9,418 bases of DNA, from positions 1 through 9,418 of the forward strand of contig NZ_JACHGK010000040.1 in assembly GCF_014207535.1 (NCBI RefSeq), written 5' to 3'. A program made the translations under genes and the position numbers. How positions within the stretch are numbered: the stretch's first letter is position 1; the number at the start of each line of letters is the position of its first letter. The DNA comes from Bacillus benzoevorans. Lineage in GTDB: Bacteria; Bacillota; Bacilli; Bacillales; Cytobacillaceae. Below are positions 1 to 5,155 of the stretch, in pieces. Under the pieces are notes generated by a model. That model was not told the origin of the DNA and did not search any database. It worked only from the letters and a program-made list of their open reading frames with translations.

Positions 1-96
1 TTGAACTGAGTACAAAAAATGGTAGAACTGTTGTCATGTCTTCGTTCAATTAGTTCAAAGAGAAAGTGTTGTTCTTCCTCTGTAAGATCGTCGAGA
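1..96 (-). pseudogene. istB: IstB-like ATPase fragment (IS21-family helper), partial
   Basis: The minus strand reads DDLTEEEQHFLFELIERR and then STIFCTQF, about 30 residues in one frame running off the left edge. This resembles the C-terminal half of IstB, the AAA+ helper ATPase of IS21-family transposons, where an acidic LTE-type stretch precedes a helix and an ST-I-F/V-x-SQ or TQ strand. Upstream of it (to the right) the frame enters the 46-bp repeat at 97-142, and no Walker A or Walker B region follows. The N-terminal part of the gene is therefore missing, and I call it a fragment. Whether the portion beyond the left edge is intact cannot be seen. IstB is inferred from sequence resemblance over a short stretch. 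Confidence 0.55.
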
Positions 97-142
97 GAAG
101 ATCGGGTGCCAGGCACCATCCAGAGAATTGGAAATGACTTTT
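97..142 (+). repeat. 46-bp direct repeat, copy A
   Basis: This is an exact 46-bp match to 551-596. It contains the perfect inverted repeat GGTGCC-A-GGCACC (105-117) followed by a unique tail ending in ATGACTTTT. It begins exactly where the istB similarity stops. It shares the GATC...GGTGCC head with the longer dispersed repeat seen elsewhere in the window, but its tail is different. Confidence 0.85.
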
Positions 143-173
143 AATGAGTGCCTTGTACAGCATTTGAATATTT

Positions 174-203
174 CGTTTAGAATGAACCACCTTTTCGGAT
201 AAA
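174..203 (+). repeat. IS21-end-like 30-bp motif, copy 1
   Basis: This stretch matches 2948-2977 at 25 of 30 positions in the same orientation. The core is ACCAC-(C/T)TTTTCGGA. AT-rich ACCACTTTTTCGG-type repeats are typical of the multiple transposase-binding repeats at the ends of IS21-family elements in Bacillaceae. It lies next to the istB fragment, so it may be the other end of the same decayed element. The similarity of the two copies is seen directly; the IS21 assignment is inferred. Confidence 0.4.
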
Positions 204-277
204 ATGAACACGTGTCACGGACTGTGAGAGCCACTATCTCGGCAATAGATCCGGCCACAGCGAAGCTGCTTGCCATT

Positions 278-331
278 AAGATCTTGATGCCTGCCACTTG
301 TCAAAATTTGTCGAATGAGTATTCTTGACAA
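278..331 (+). repeat. Dispersed foldback repeat, copy 1 (full length)
   Basis: This is a diverged copy of the family best seen at 2574-2678. The head is AGATCTTGATGCCTGCCACTT and the tail is GTCGAAT-GAGT-ATTCTTGAC. The tail folds as GTC/GAC plus GAAT/ATTC with a TT bulge. In the copies at 2574-2678 the same arm is GAAC/GTTC, so the innermost pair has changed on both sides (T-A here, C-G there) while remaining paired. Confidence 0.7.
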
Positions 332-345
332 GGATATAATAAAAG

Positions 346-377
346 CTTTCAATTATTAAATTGAAAGAGGTTTTTTT
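346..377 (+). terminator. Rho-independent terminator-like hairpin
   Basis: A perfect 9-bp stem CTTTCAATT / AATTGAAAG with a 4-nt loop is followed by AGG and seven T residues. This has the form of an intrinsic terminator for plus-strand transcription. No intact plus-strand gene lies upstream within the window, so it is probably left over from a lost gene. Confidence 0.6.
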
Positions 378-398
378 CAATGCTAGCCATCTAGACGT

Positions 399-436
399 GG
401 ACTATATTATTTAATTCAATAGAAAGAATATAGTCC
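399..436. repeat. Perfect 10-bp inverted repeat
   Basis: GGACTATATT (399-408) and AATATAGTCC (427-436) are perfect reverse complements around an 18-nt loop. There is no T-run, and no gene adjoins it closely. It could be a cruciform or foldback remnant; its role is unknown. The stretch from 298 to 788 holds no gene that I can support, only these hairpins and repeats. Confidence 0.5.
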
Positions 437-550
437 TAAAATACAGAAAAGAAACACGGGTCTTACAGTACGATGAAAGATTATTACTGACGAAATGTTA
501 AGGATGTAAAAAGATAGGGGTATAAGGTATTTCGAAAGGATTTTATAAAG

Positions 551-596
551 GAAGATCGGGTGCCAGGCACCATCCAGAGAATTGGAAATGACTTTT
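551..596 (+). repeat. 46-bp direct repeat, copy B
   Basis: This is identical to 97-142 over 46 bp, with the palindrome GGTGCC-A-GGCACC at 559-571. The flanks on both sides are unrelated to those of copy A, so the 46 bp behaves as a unit that has been copied or mobilised. Confidence 0.85.
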
Positions 597-597
597 G

Positions 598-639
598 GGG
601 TCAAGAGGGCAGGTCCCATGACCCGCCAAATATTGGCGG
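598..639. repeat. Two adjacent hairpins
   Basis: GGGTCA (598-603) pairs with TGACCC (619-624). It is followed directly by CCGCCAA-ATA-TTGGCGG (623-639). The two stems overlap by two bases and could be alternatives to each other. No T-run follows, so these are not classic terminators. Their function is unknown. Confidence 0.4.
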
Positions 640-682
640 TTAATCAACGGGAACAGTGTAGATTAATATAAAAATAATAAGA

Positions 683-717
683 GGCTGTCACAATCGTTTG
701 ATTATGCAGCCCTTTTT
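683..717. terminator. Probable bidirectional intrinsic terminator
   Basis: GGCTG (683-687) pairs with CAGCC (707-711), and AATC pairs with GATT inside that stem. TTTTT follows at 713-717 on the plus strand. On the minus strand the stem is followed by a T-rich tail (TCTTATTATTTTTAT). It lies about 70 bp past the stop codon of the minus-strand gene at 789-1136, so it most likely ends that transcript. Its right half recurs at 4829-4855. Confidence 0.6.
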
Positions 718-788
718 AGTGTAAGTCATAAAATGAGTGGAATCACTCTTATTTGCAGCTATTCCCCATAATAATCCATGGTATCCTA

Positions 789-1136
789 TTAATGAAATTG
801 AGTTTCGTTCATGCCGTTCATGGCAAACATCAATTCAATAGCGGACATTTGCGGCAGTCGTTCGATGAACTCTTTTGCAAATGGTCTTTCCGGAAAGAGA
901 AAGGCTTGCAGCTCTTGAACGAGGCTGTATGTCGTTTCGTCATCCTGTTTGACCATCGAATAAATTCTGACCAATCGGCCATTTGTTTCCTGATCATCTC
1001 CTGCTAAAATAACGATACCAACGTTTTGATAGACAGGGCTAATGATCACGGATTCAATTTCCATATTTTCTAACAACTCATCTGGAATTTCAACCATTGA
1101 ATGGTTACTGTTATAGAACTTAGTTGCATCAGACAT
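789..1136 (-). CDS. Conserved-looking hypothetical protein, 115 aa
   Basis: I do not recognise this 115-residue protein. It starts at ATG (1136), with GGGAG at 1147-1151 ten bases upstream, which supports the start. The product is acidic and soluble. It has no signal peptide or membrane span, and no catalytic motif that I can see. A central beta-rich part (ESVIISPVYQNVGIVILAGD) is followed by a helical half (YSLVQELQAFLFPERPFAKE) and a Met-rich end. It lies 178 bp downstream of the XRE-type regulator on the same strand, so the two may be co-transcribed, although a repeat fragment sits in the gap. A hairpin at 683-717 would terminate it. It could be an effector or partner of the regulator, as in small phage- or plasmid-derived regulatory pairs, but nothing in the sequence proves this. 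Confidence 0.7.
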   Translation of the reverse strand: MSDATKFYNSNHSMVEIPDELLENMEIESVIISPVYQNVGIVILAGDDQETNGRLVRIYSMVKQDDETTYSLVQELQAFLFPERPFAKEFIERLPQMSAIELMFAMNGMNETQFH

Positions 1137-1164
1137 ATTTCCACTTCTCCCTTTTCCTTGGATT

Positions 1165-1186
1165 GATCTTGGTGCCTAGTCATTTC
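1165..1186 (+). repeat. Dispersed repeat, head fragment
   Basis: The sequence GATCTTGGTGCCTAGTCATTTC matches the head of the repeat at 2577 onward (GATCTTGGTGCCTGTCACTTCC) apart from small changes. The foldback tail is absent. The fragment lies in the gap between the two minus-strand genes. Confidence 0.5.
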
Positions 1187-1314
1187 ATTATAATCCGAAT
1201 TGGCAGGGGTATGTACGGTTTTTATATGAAATAGTTGGTTGATTGAACGGAACCACAACAATAGTCATATCCATGTGATTCCGTTATACTCCGTCTTAGC
1301 GAGAATCGGTGTGG

Positions 1315-1584
1315 TTACTCAGACTCAGTATTGTTTTTCTTTAAACATTCAAGTAAATTCGTCCTTTTCTCCATTTCCAAGAATAATTCAGAAGGGAGCA
1401 TATCATAGGCACAAGCGAGTTTTACCAGTGTTTCGAAGCTTGGCTTAGTTTTATCATTCTCAAGGTTGCTAATCGTTCTGCGGTCGAGATTGGCATCAGT
1501 CTGCAAATCATCCTGACTCTTACGATGCATTCTTCTTAAATCCTCAAAAAACCTGCCAAGTTTCATTTCCTCAAAATCTAACAA
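1315..1584 (-). CDS. XRE-family helix-turn-helix transcriptional regulator, 89 aa
   Basis: This is a small DNA-binding regulator made almost entirely of one HTH_3/XRE (lambda Cro/C1 type) domain. The domain covers about residues 8-68: LGRFFEDLRRMHRKSQDDL (helix 1 and start of the HTH), then LDRRTISNLENDKTKPSFET, which contains the recognition helix and the typical I-x-x-L-E-x-x-x-x-x-P pattern, then a closing LVKLACAYDMLPSELF helix. The last 20 residues are a charged tail. The start is probably TTG at 1584, because AAGGAG lies nine bases upstream of it; the in-frame ATG at residue 7 has only a weak GAGG two bases away. Such stand-alone XRE proteins usually repress their own promoter and that of a neighbouring mobile-element or defence gene. 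Its target here is unknown. Confidence 0.88.
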   Translation of the reverse strand: MLDFEEMKLGRFFEDLRRMHRKSQDDLQTDANLDRRTISNLENDKTKPSFETLVKLACAYDMLPSELFLEMEKRTNLLECLKKNNTESE

Positions 1585-1923
1585 AGGCTTACTCTCCTTT
1601 TTAAATTAATTAGATAATGAGAACTGAAAATCGAACACGTAATGATATACTCAGGAGTTTCCTTGGGGCAAAACTTGCTTTCTGAAGCTGTCAACTGTGG
1701 GACGAGGTGGGTTTTTTTTAAAAGAAAATATTTTTACATTTTAAGTTCTCCGTTTAATAAAAGAAGGAATTCTTGATCTAGAAACATAGGGATGGATCTT
1801 GCATCCCCCTATAAACTCCAATTGGAGGTTGCAAGTATTCTAGTTTACGGGAATTTGGGCTGAGATGCCCTTAACTTGGTGCCAAATTTATCAATTTAAT
1901 ATATACATTCGGAGGATACTGAT
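1585..1923. other. Divergent intergenic region with hairpins
   Basis: This 339-bp region separates the minus-strand regulator from the plus-strand lipoprotein and must hold promoters for both, but I cannot place a convincing -35/-10 pair. It contains GGGATG-7-CATCCC (1789-1807), the perfect 12-bp palindrome CTCCAATTGGAG (1816-1827) and GGGC-6-GCCC (1857-1870). The palindrome is a reasonable operator candidate for the neighbouring XRE protein. No gene is seen here. Confidence 0.4.
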
Positions 1924-2628
1924 ATGAAAAGGTTGGTTTACCTTGTTATTTTACTGAGTACTGTTATTTTTACTGGTTGTGGCGAACAAATAAATATTGA
2001 AGATATGAAAATTGATTTTGAAAAACAATTGCAAAAAGCAACTAATGGTTTACCAGAAGATGAAGTTCTATCGAAATATTTATTAAATATTAATATCGAA
2101 GAGTCTACTTACGAGAATTATTACGATGTCGCAGGGAAATTAGATGGTTCTTTTGATAACTTGTCCCGTAAAGAACAATTTGAATTCCTCAAACACGCCA
2201 TAGATTTAATAAATGAAATTGAAGTAGATAATGGCGGAGAGCTTAAACGTGATGAATTTGATATATACAGGGTTGATTTTTCTACAGATTCCGAAAGATA
2301 CTGGATGATCTATGATCCAGATGTGGTTGATGCTGCAAAGGGATATTATGAATTACAAGTTGGAGATTATTCGTACGATAGTTATGATTCGAATGGAAAT
2401 TTAATAGAAGAGGAGGATTTAGCTCAAGATGAGGATCCAATTCAATTAGATCTAGCAACAGGTAATGGGGATAATTGGATACAAATGACTTACTCCGAAA
2501 AATCTGAAAGCATTTCAATGGTCATTTCGGCCTTAGAAGCCAGAGGATATAATATTTTAAAGGACCCAGATCAAAGATCTTGGTGCCTGTCACTTCCCGA
2601 TCTTTGTCGAACGAATGTTCTTGACTAA
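1924..2628 (+). CDS. Predicted lipoprotein, 234 aa, C-terminus formed by a repeat
   Basis: The start is ATG with GGAGG (1911-1915) eight bases upstream. The N-terminus MKRLVYLVILLSTVIFTGCG is a type II signal peptide: two basic residues, a hydrophobic core and the lipobox FTGC with the lipidated Cys at position 19. The mature protein should be anchored on the outer face of the membrane. The body is very acidic, with a run near EEEDLAQDEDP (about residues 162-172). No enzymatic motif or family is recognised. From about residue 217 the reading frame runs through a dispersed repeat (2574-2625), giving RSWCLSLPDLCRTNVLD before TAA, so the native C-terminus has probably been replaced. It is either a functional protein with a new tail or a truncated gene. 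Its neighbours give no clue to its role. Confidence 0.8.
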   Translation: MKRLVYLVILLSTVIFTGCGEQINIEDMKIDFEKQLQKATNGLPEDEVLSKYLLNINIEESTYENYYDVAGKLDGSFDNLSRKEQFEFLKHAIDLINEIEVDNGGELKRDEFDIYRVDFSTDSERYWMIYDPDVVDAAKGYYELQVGDYSYDSYDSNGNLIEEEDLAQDEDPIQLDLATGNGDNWIQMTYSEKSESISMVISALEARGYNILKDPDQRSWCLSLPDLCRTNVLD

Positions 2629-2678
2629 GATCTTGGTGCACTGTCACTTCCCGTAATTTGTTGAACGAATGTTCTTGA
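2574..2678 (+). repeat. Dispersed foldback repeat, two tandem full-length copies
   Basis: Two copies of about 52 bp stand head to tail (2574-2625 and 2627-2678). Each has the head AGATCTTGGTGC, then CTGTCACTTCCCG, then a foldback tail. Copy one has GTCGAAC-GAAT-GTTCTTGAC. Copy two has GTTGAAC-GAAT-GTTCTTGAT, in which the outer C-G and G-C pairs become T-G and G-T wobbles. The first copy is in frame with the lipoprotein gene and supplies its stop region. Other full or partial copies lie at 278, 1165, 3002, 4736, 4862 and 6599. Confidence 0.85.
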
Positions 2679-2947
2679 TGGGGGAATAAGTTTGTGTTTT
2701 CATTAATAATAATCAGTTCATAAACCTATAATGGTCAATTGTAAGTATTATGTAGGAATTGGGGGGATGTTGAATGGATATTTGATGTCCTTTTAGTTCC
2801 AGCTATTGGAAACTTAGGAATAATTACTGCCACCGAAATGTACTAGAGGTGACTTTATTATTACCACTAAGTGACAAAGAATTTACCACGGAATGACAAG
2901 CTGATTGCAAGTAGTAATACCTGATGGTTATACTTGGCTTAATATAA
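2679..2947. other. Gene-free stretch with element debris
   Basis: I support no gene here. The plus strand from about 2777 to 2844 reads WIFDVLLVPAIGNLGI in one frame up to TAG, a hydrophobic segment without a start codon in frame, so it may be a gene fragment. TACCAC-(N)3-GTGACA at 2862-2875 and TACCAC-(N)4-TGACA at 2884-2898 are two related short motifs, which fits the repeat-rich end of an IS21-type element continuing into 2948-2977. Confidence 0.3.
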
Positions 2948-2977
2948 CGTTCAGAAAGTACCACTTTTTCGGAAAAA
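2948..2977 (+). repeat. IS21-end-like 30-bp motif, copy 2
   Basis: This stretch is identical to 174-203 at 25 of 30 positions, with the core TACCACTTTTTCGGAAAAA. The two related TACCAC motifs just to the left (2862-2898) support reading this as the degenerate end of an insertion sequence whose genes have been lost. Confidence 0.4.
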
Positions 2978-3001
2978 GAGAGTCACTGCAACGGGGACTT
3001 A

Positions 3002-3037
3002 GAACTGGGTGCCTAGTGTTACCTGTTGGAGTTTGTC
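3002..3037 (+). repeat. Dispersed repeat, diverged copy
   Basis: GAACTGGGTGCCTAGTGTTACC followed by GTTTGTC keeps the order of the family (GGTGCCT head, then a TTTGTC element), but the foldback tail has decayed. Confidence 0.4.
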
Positions 3038-3097
3038 AAAAAAATTGTTTAGTAAAAATGTTCTATAAGAGGCCTTGACCACTTCAACACTCATTAA

Positions 3098-3156
3098 GGA
3101 AGCATAAAATAATCTCCCATCTTTGGAGGTACTGGATTATTTTACGCTTCCTTTTT
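3098..3156. terminator. Strong intrinsic terminator after the kwaAB unit
   Basis: GGAAGCATAAAATAATC (3098-3114) pairs with GATTATTTTACGCTTCC (3135-3151), 16 of 17 pairs, with the inner stem CTCC/GGAG. TTTTT follows on the plus strand (3152-3156). On the minus strand the stem ends in TTCCTTAAT. It starts 11 bp beyond the kwaB stop codon, so it most likely ends the kwaAB transcript and also blocks transcription arriving from the left. Confidence 0.8.
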
Positions 3157-3166
3157 CTAAATAAAT

Positions 3167-4114
3167 TTATCTTTGTCCTTTTCTTTTTGCAATGCTTTCA
3201 TAACGGACTTTTGTGACTTCCGAGCGAAGGTAGTCATCATTAAGAATTTTAAGAAACCTACGTGAATCTTTTGGGGTAAGGTTCACCTTTTGTTCTTGAG
3301 TATTTACTTCGATATCTAAATTATATTTTTCTATTGTTGCTACTACTTCATTAAAGCCATATTTTTTATAAACACCATTATGCATAATAGCAGCTAGTTT
3401 CCGTTTTTGTATGGAGTCTTTTTCAACATATAGTTGAAGTGATTCATGATCAATATATGAAAAGGATTCCTTTATTACTTCTAATGCTTCACCAACCTTT
3501 TCTTCGTATTGATCATCGTAACTGAATATCTTTTCGAAATTGTGATGTTGTGAAATATATATTTCATCATTCCAAATGAAGCAGTCGACCTTTTCATCAA
3601 TTTGGAACACGTCATGTTCTATTTTTGAAAATTTGCCGTCTCTAAAAAGAACAGCATCTTTAAAGCCTTTCTTTAGAACCTTTCCTTTGCTGTATTTTCG
3701 AAACCATACAAGCTTTTTATTATTTATTTCAGTTTGTACAGCATATGCCCAAAGACTACTAAATATTTCGGATTCAGATATGAAAGGGTCCGCACTATTA
3801 TTGATAATAGGGGTTAGGAGATTACTAGTAGCAGGGACATCGTTTTTATTAATAATTTGAACATAGTCATCAGTTGAATCGTCGATATCATAAACACGAA
3901 ATTCTTTATTTTGGCTTTGAATTTTCGAAAGATGATTGACTATAATGTTGTTTAATTGTTCCGCTACTTCATTAAGTGTTTCGGCAGTTAATACTTTATA
4001 GACAAACGTATCAGTTTCCTTTTTTCTTGTAATCATATAGAGGTTTGTAGTTTTATCAATTGTTACATCATTAAATAATCTAAGTAGAGCATTTATATCA
4101 GTTATTGCTGCCAT
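3167..4114 (-). CDS. kwaB: KwaB-like protein of a Kiwa anti-phage system (DUF4868 family), 315 aa
   Basis: This is the soluble partner of the two-gene Kiwa defence system, in which KwaB (DUF4868) works with the membrane protein KwaA to stop phage development after phage attachment is sensed. Seen here: a 315-aa protein without signal peptide or membrane span, an N-terminal alpha/beta part, and then a DUF4868-like core around residues 125-290. The core includes AVLFRDGKFSKIEHDVFQID, CFIWNDEIYISQHHNFEKIF and a downstream RKLAAIMHNGVYKK stretch. Length and gene order fit kwaB. The start is ATG at 4114, five bases after AGGTGA (4120-4125); a GTG nine bases upstream has no ribosome binding site. 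The gene overlaps the 3' end of kwaA by 17 bp, which suggests translational coupling. The assignment rests on family resemblance plus the membrane partner. Confidence 0.78.
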   Translation of the reverse strand: MAAITDINALLRLFNDVTIDKTTNLYMITRKKETDTFVYKVLTAETLNEVAEQLNNIIVNHLSKIQSQNKEFRVYDIDDSTDDYVQIINKNDVPATSNLLTPIINNSADPFISESEIFSSLWAYAVQTEINNKKLVWFRKYSKGKVLKKGFKDAVLFRDGKFSKIEHDVFQIDEKVDCFIWNDEIYISQHHNFEKIFSYDDQYEEKVGEALEVIKESFSYIDHESLQLYVEKDSIQKRKLAAIMHNGVYKKYGFNEVVATIEKYNLDIEVNTQEQKVNLTPKDSRRFLKILNDDYLRSEVTKVRYESIAKRKGQR

Positions 4115-4646
4115 CCTCTTCACCTACATATACGTTTTCATGAATTCTGTATAATTTTAGCTTTGTATCTCGTTTGACCATGAGTTTTGTAATTACTGTA
4201 TATTTATTGTTTACGTCATAGATTTTATATCCAGCTATAATTAAAATTGGATTAATGTAAAAAATGTTCGAGTGAATATATACGGTTGCAAGTACAAGAA
4301 TTAAAATAGCGAAAGCAATTGTTTGATTCAATTTATCAAAGTTAAAGGATAAGAATGGAATAAGGTAAGTAACGATGTAATTCATTACATCTCCATTTTT
4401 ATTAACAAAGGTATTGGTTTTTTCCCTAATAGGCTGAAAAGATCGTACTCTTTTAATCAGGGAAAATAAGATTAAGTTGGGCAGGATAAAAAGGATAAGC
4501 ATAATGATTATCAACCAAAATTTATCTTGTGGAAGTATATCTTTTACTTTACTAATTTCATTTAATTTTAAATTCAATAGGACAATAATTAAAAAGAGGG
4601 GAGAATAGGAACTTAAAAACAGGATTACTTTTAACCAATTCCTCAT
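4098..4646 (-). CDS. kwaA: KwaA-like membrane protein of a Kiwa anti-phage system, 182 aa
   Basis: KwaA is the membrane component of Kiwa and is thought to sense phage at the cell envelope and to anchor KwaB. The sequence shows about four hydrophobic spans: LKVILFLSSYSPLFLIIVLL (residues 5-25), FWLIIIMLILFILPNLILF (43-62), VMNYIVTYLIPFLSF (88-102) and TIAFAILILVLATVYI (109-124). A hydrophobic INPILIIAGYKIYDV segment follows, then a basic cytoplasmic tail. The size and the SYSPLF and NPILIIAGY(K) features fit the family. The start is placed at ATG 4646 because GGAGG (4655-4659) lies eight bases upstream; the longer form starting at 4661 has no ribosome binding site. The gene is followed directly by kwaB with overlapping ends. 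The upstream promoter is not clear, although an AT-rich stretch with TAAAAT lies within 50 bp. Confidence 0.75.
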   Translation of the reverse strand: MRNWLKVILFLSSYSPLFLIIVLLNLKLNEISKVKDILPQDKFWLIIIMLILFILPNLILFSLIKRVRSFQPIREKTNTFVNKNGDVMNYIVTYLIPFLSFNFDKLNQTIAFAILILVLATVYIHSNIFYINPILIIAGYKIYDVNNKYTVITKLMVKRDTKLKLYRIHENVYVGEEDGSNN

Positions 4647-4654
4647 TACCTCTA

Positions 4655-4659
4655 CCTCC
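4655..4659 (-). promoter_or_regulatory. Ribosome binding site that decides the kwaA start
   Basis: GGAGG on the minus strand, spaced eight bases from ATG 4646. It lies inside the longer reading frame beginning at 4661, so the first five codons of that frame are really the leader of the gene. Confidence 0.7.
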
Positions 4660-4735
4660 ATTTAATGAATTAAATATATTTTATCATATATAGGTGATAG
4701 ATAAGATCTAATTAATGATAAGGAAACATTGACTT

Positions 4736-4781
4736 ATCTGGGTGCACTAGTCACTTCCTGTAATCTGTCGAATTAATCTCC
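4736..4781 (+). repeat. Dispersed repeat, diverged copy
   Basis: ATCTGGGTGCACTAGTCACTTCC followed by TGTAATCTGTCGAAT keeps the head, the middle and the first half of the foldback tail of the family. The second half has decayed. It lies about 90 bp upstream of kwaA, between the kwaA start and the plus-strand genes. Confidence 0.55.
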
Positions 4782-4828
4782 TCTTTAAACGAAGAATAAA
4801 ATAATTTAAAAGAAGGGTTCTGAATTGT

Positions 4829-4855
4829 GATTAGGCAGCCTACTTTGGTGTATGT
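4829..4855 (+). repeat. Partial copy of the 700-726 hairpin repeat
   Basis: This stretch matches 700-726 at 21 of 27 positions, with the core GATTAGGCAGCC against GATTATGCAGCC and a similar GTGTA(T/A)GT end. The left arm has decayed (GGTTCTG for GGCTGTC), so it no longer forms a clean terminator. Confidence 0.4.
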
Positions 4856-4861
4856 TTAAAT

Positions 4862-4885
4862 GGATCTAGTGCCTAGCCACTTGTC
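4862..4885 (+). repeat. Dispersed repeat, head fragment
   Basis: GGATCTAGTGCCTAGCCACTTGTC matches the GATCTTGGTGCCTGTCACTT head, and it resembles copy 1 at 278, which reads GCCACTTGTC at the same point. No foldback tail is seen. Confidence 0.45.
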
Positions 4886-4977
4886 ATAATTCAATCTTCT
4901 ATTTTTTGCAAATTGAGCAAAACCCATACATAGAAATTTTTCTATTCCTAAGGCAGCAATTAAGAGCTGAATCCTGT

Positions 4978-5044
4978 CAACGCTCTTCCTTAATATTAGG
5001 AAGGCGGTTTAAAGGTGGTTTTAACTACCTTATTGAGAGCGTTG
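4978..5044. other. Three-armed inverted-repeat structure (RNA leader or DNA cruciform)
   Basis: An outer perfect 9-bp stem CAACGCTCT (4978-4986) / AGAGCGTTG (5036-5044) encloses two further hairpins: TCCT-TAATATT-AGGA (4987-5001) and AAGGTGGTT-TT-AACTACCTT (5012-5031, one G-T pair). Together they form a 67-nt three-way junction. It lies upstream of the promoter-like TATAAT at 5087 and 112 bp before the 217-aa gene. I recognise no riboswitch or known RNA family. Alternatives are a small RNA, a foldback mobile element or a recombination site. Confidence 0.5.
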
Positions 5045-5086
5045 CAATAATCTAACTTGCTAAAGTAATAAATTGATAAGATTGGG

Positions 5087-5108
5087 TATAATCATATCCT
5101 ATTTAGGA
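5087..5108 (+). promoter_or_regulatory. Promoter -10 box and inverted repeat before the 217-aa gene
   Basis: A perfect TATAAT (5087-5092) lies 64 bp before the start codon. No good -35 hexamer is seen at the usual spacing, so the promoter may need an activator. Directly after the -10 box, TCCTA-TT-TAGGA (5097-5108) is a perfect 5-bp-arm inverted repeat at the expected transcription start, the position of an operator. Confidence 0.4.
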
Positions 5109-5155
5109 ATTAATGGTAATGTATTTATAAAACTATTCATAAGGGAGATGAGAAT

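Noticed and set aside
55..297. An 80-codon minus-strand frame over the istB fragment and the 46-bp repeat.
   Set aside because: It is in a different frame from the istB-like peptide and reads through the repeat, so it is a chance frame.
753..1007. A plus-strand frame of 84 codons.
   Set aside because: It is a shadow of the 115-aa minus-strand gene, which has a proper ribosome binding site.
1857..1880. GGGCTGAGATGCCCTTAACTTG resembles part of a TPP riboswitch (GGGCTGAGA...CCCT...AACTTG).
   Set aside because: The upstream GGGGTG arm and the downstream CCTGCGTAGGGA part are missing, and the next gene is a lipoprotein without a thiamine link. It is more simply a 4-bp hairpin.
1876..1905. TTGGTG (1876-1881) and TATATA (1900-1905) as a promoter for the lipoprotein gene.
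   Set aside because: Transcription would start at or beyond the GGAGG ribosome binding site at 1911-1915, so it cannot be the functional promoter for this translated start.
278..2678. The repeats as a CRISPR array.
   Set aside because: Copies are irregularly spaced, diverged and separated by genes. The only tandem pair has no spacer, and no cas gene is present.
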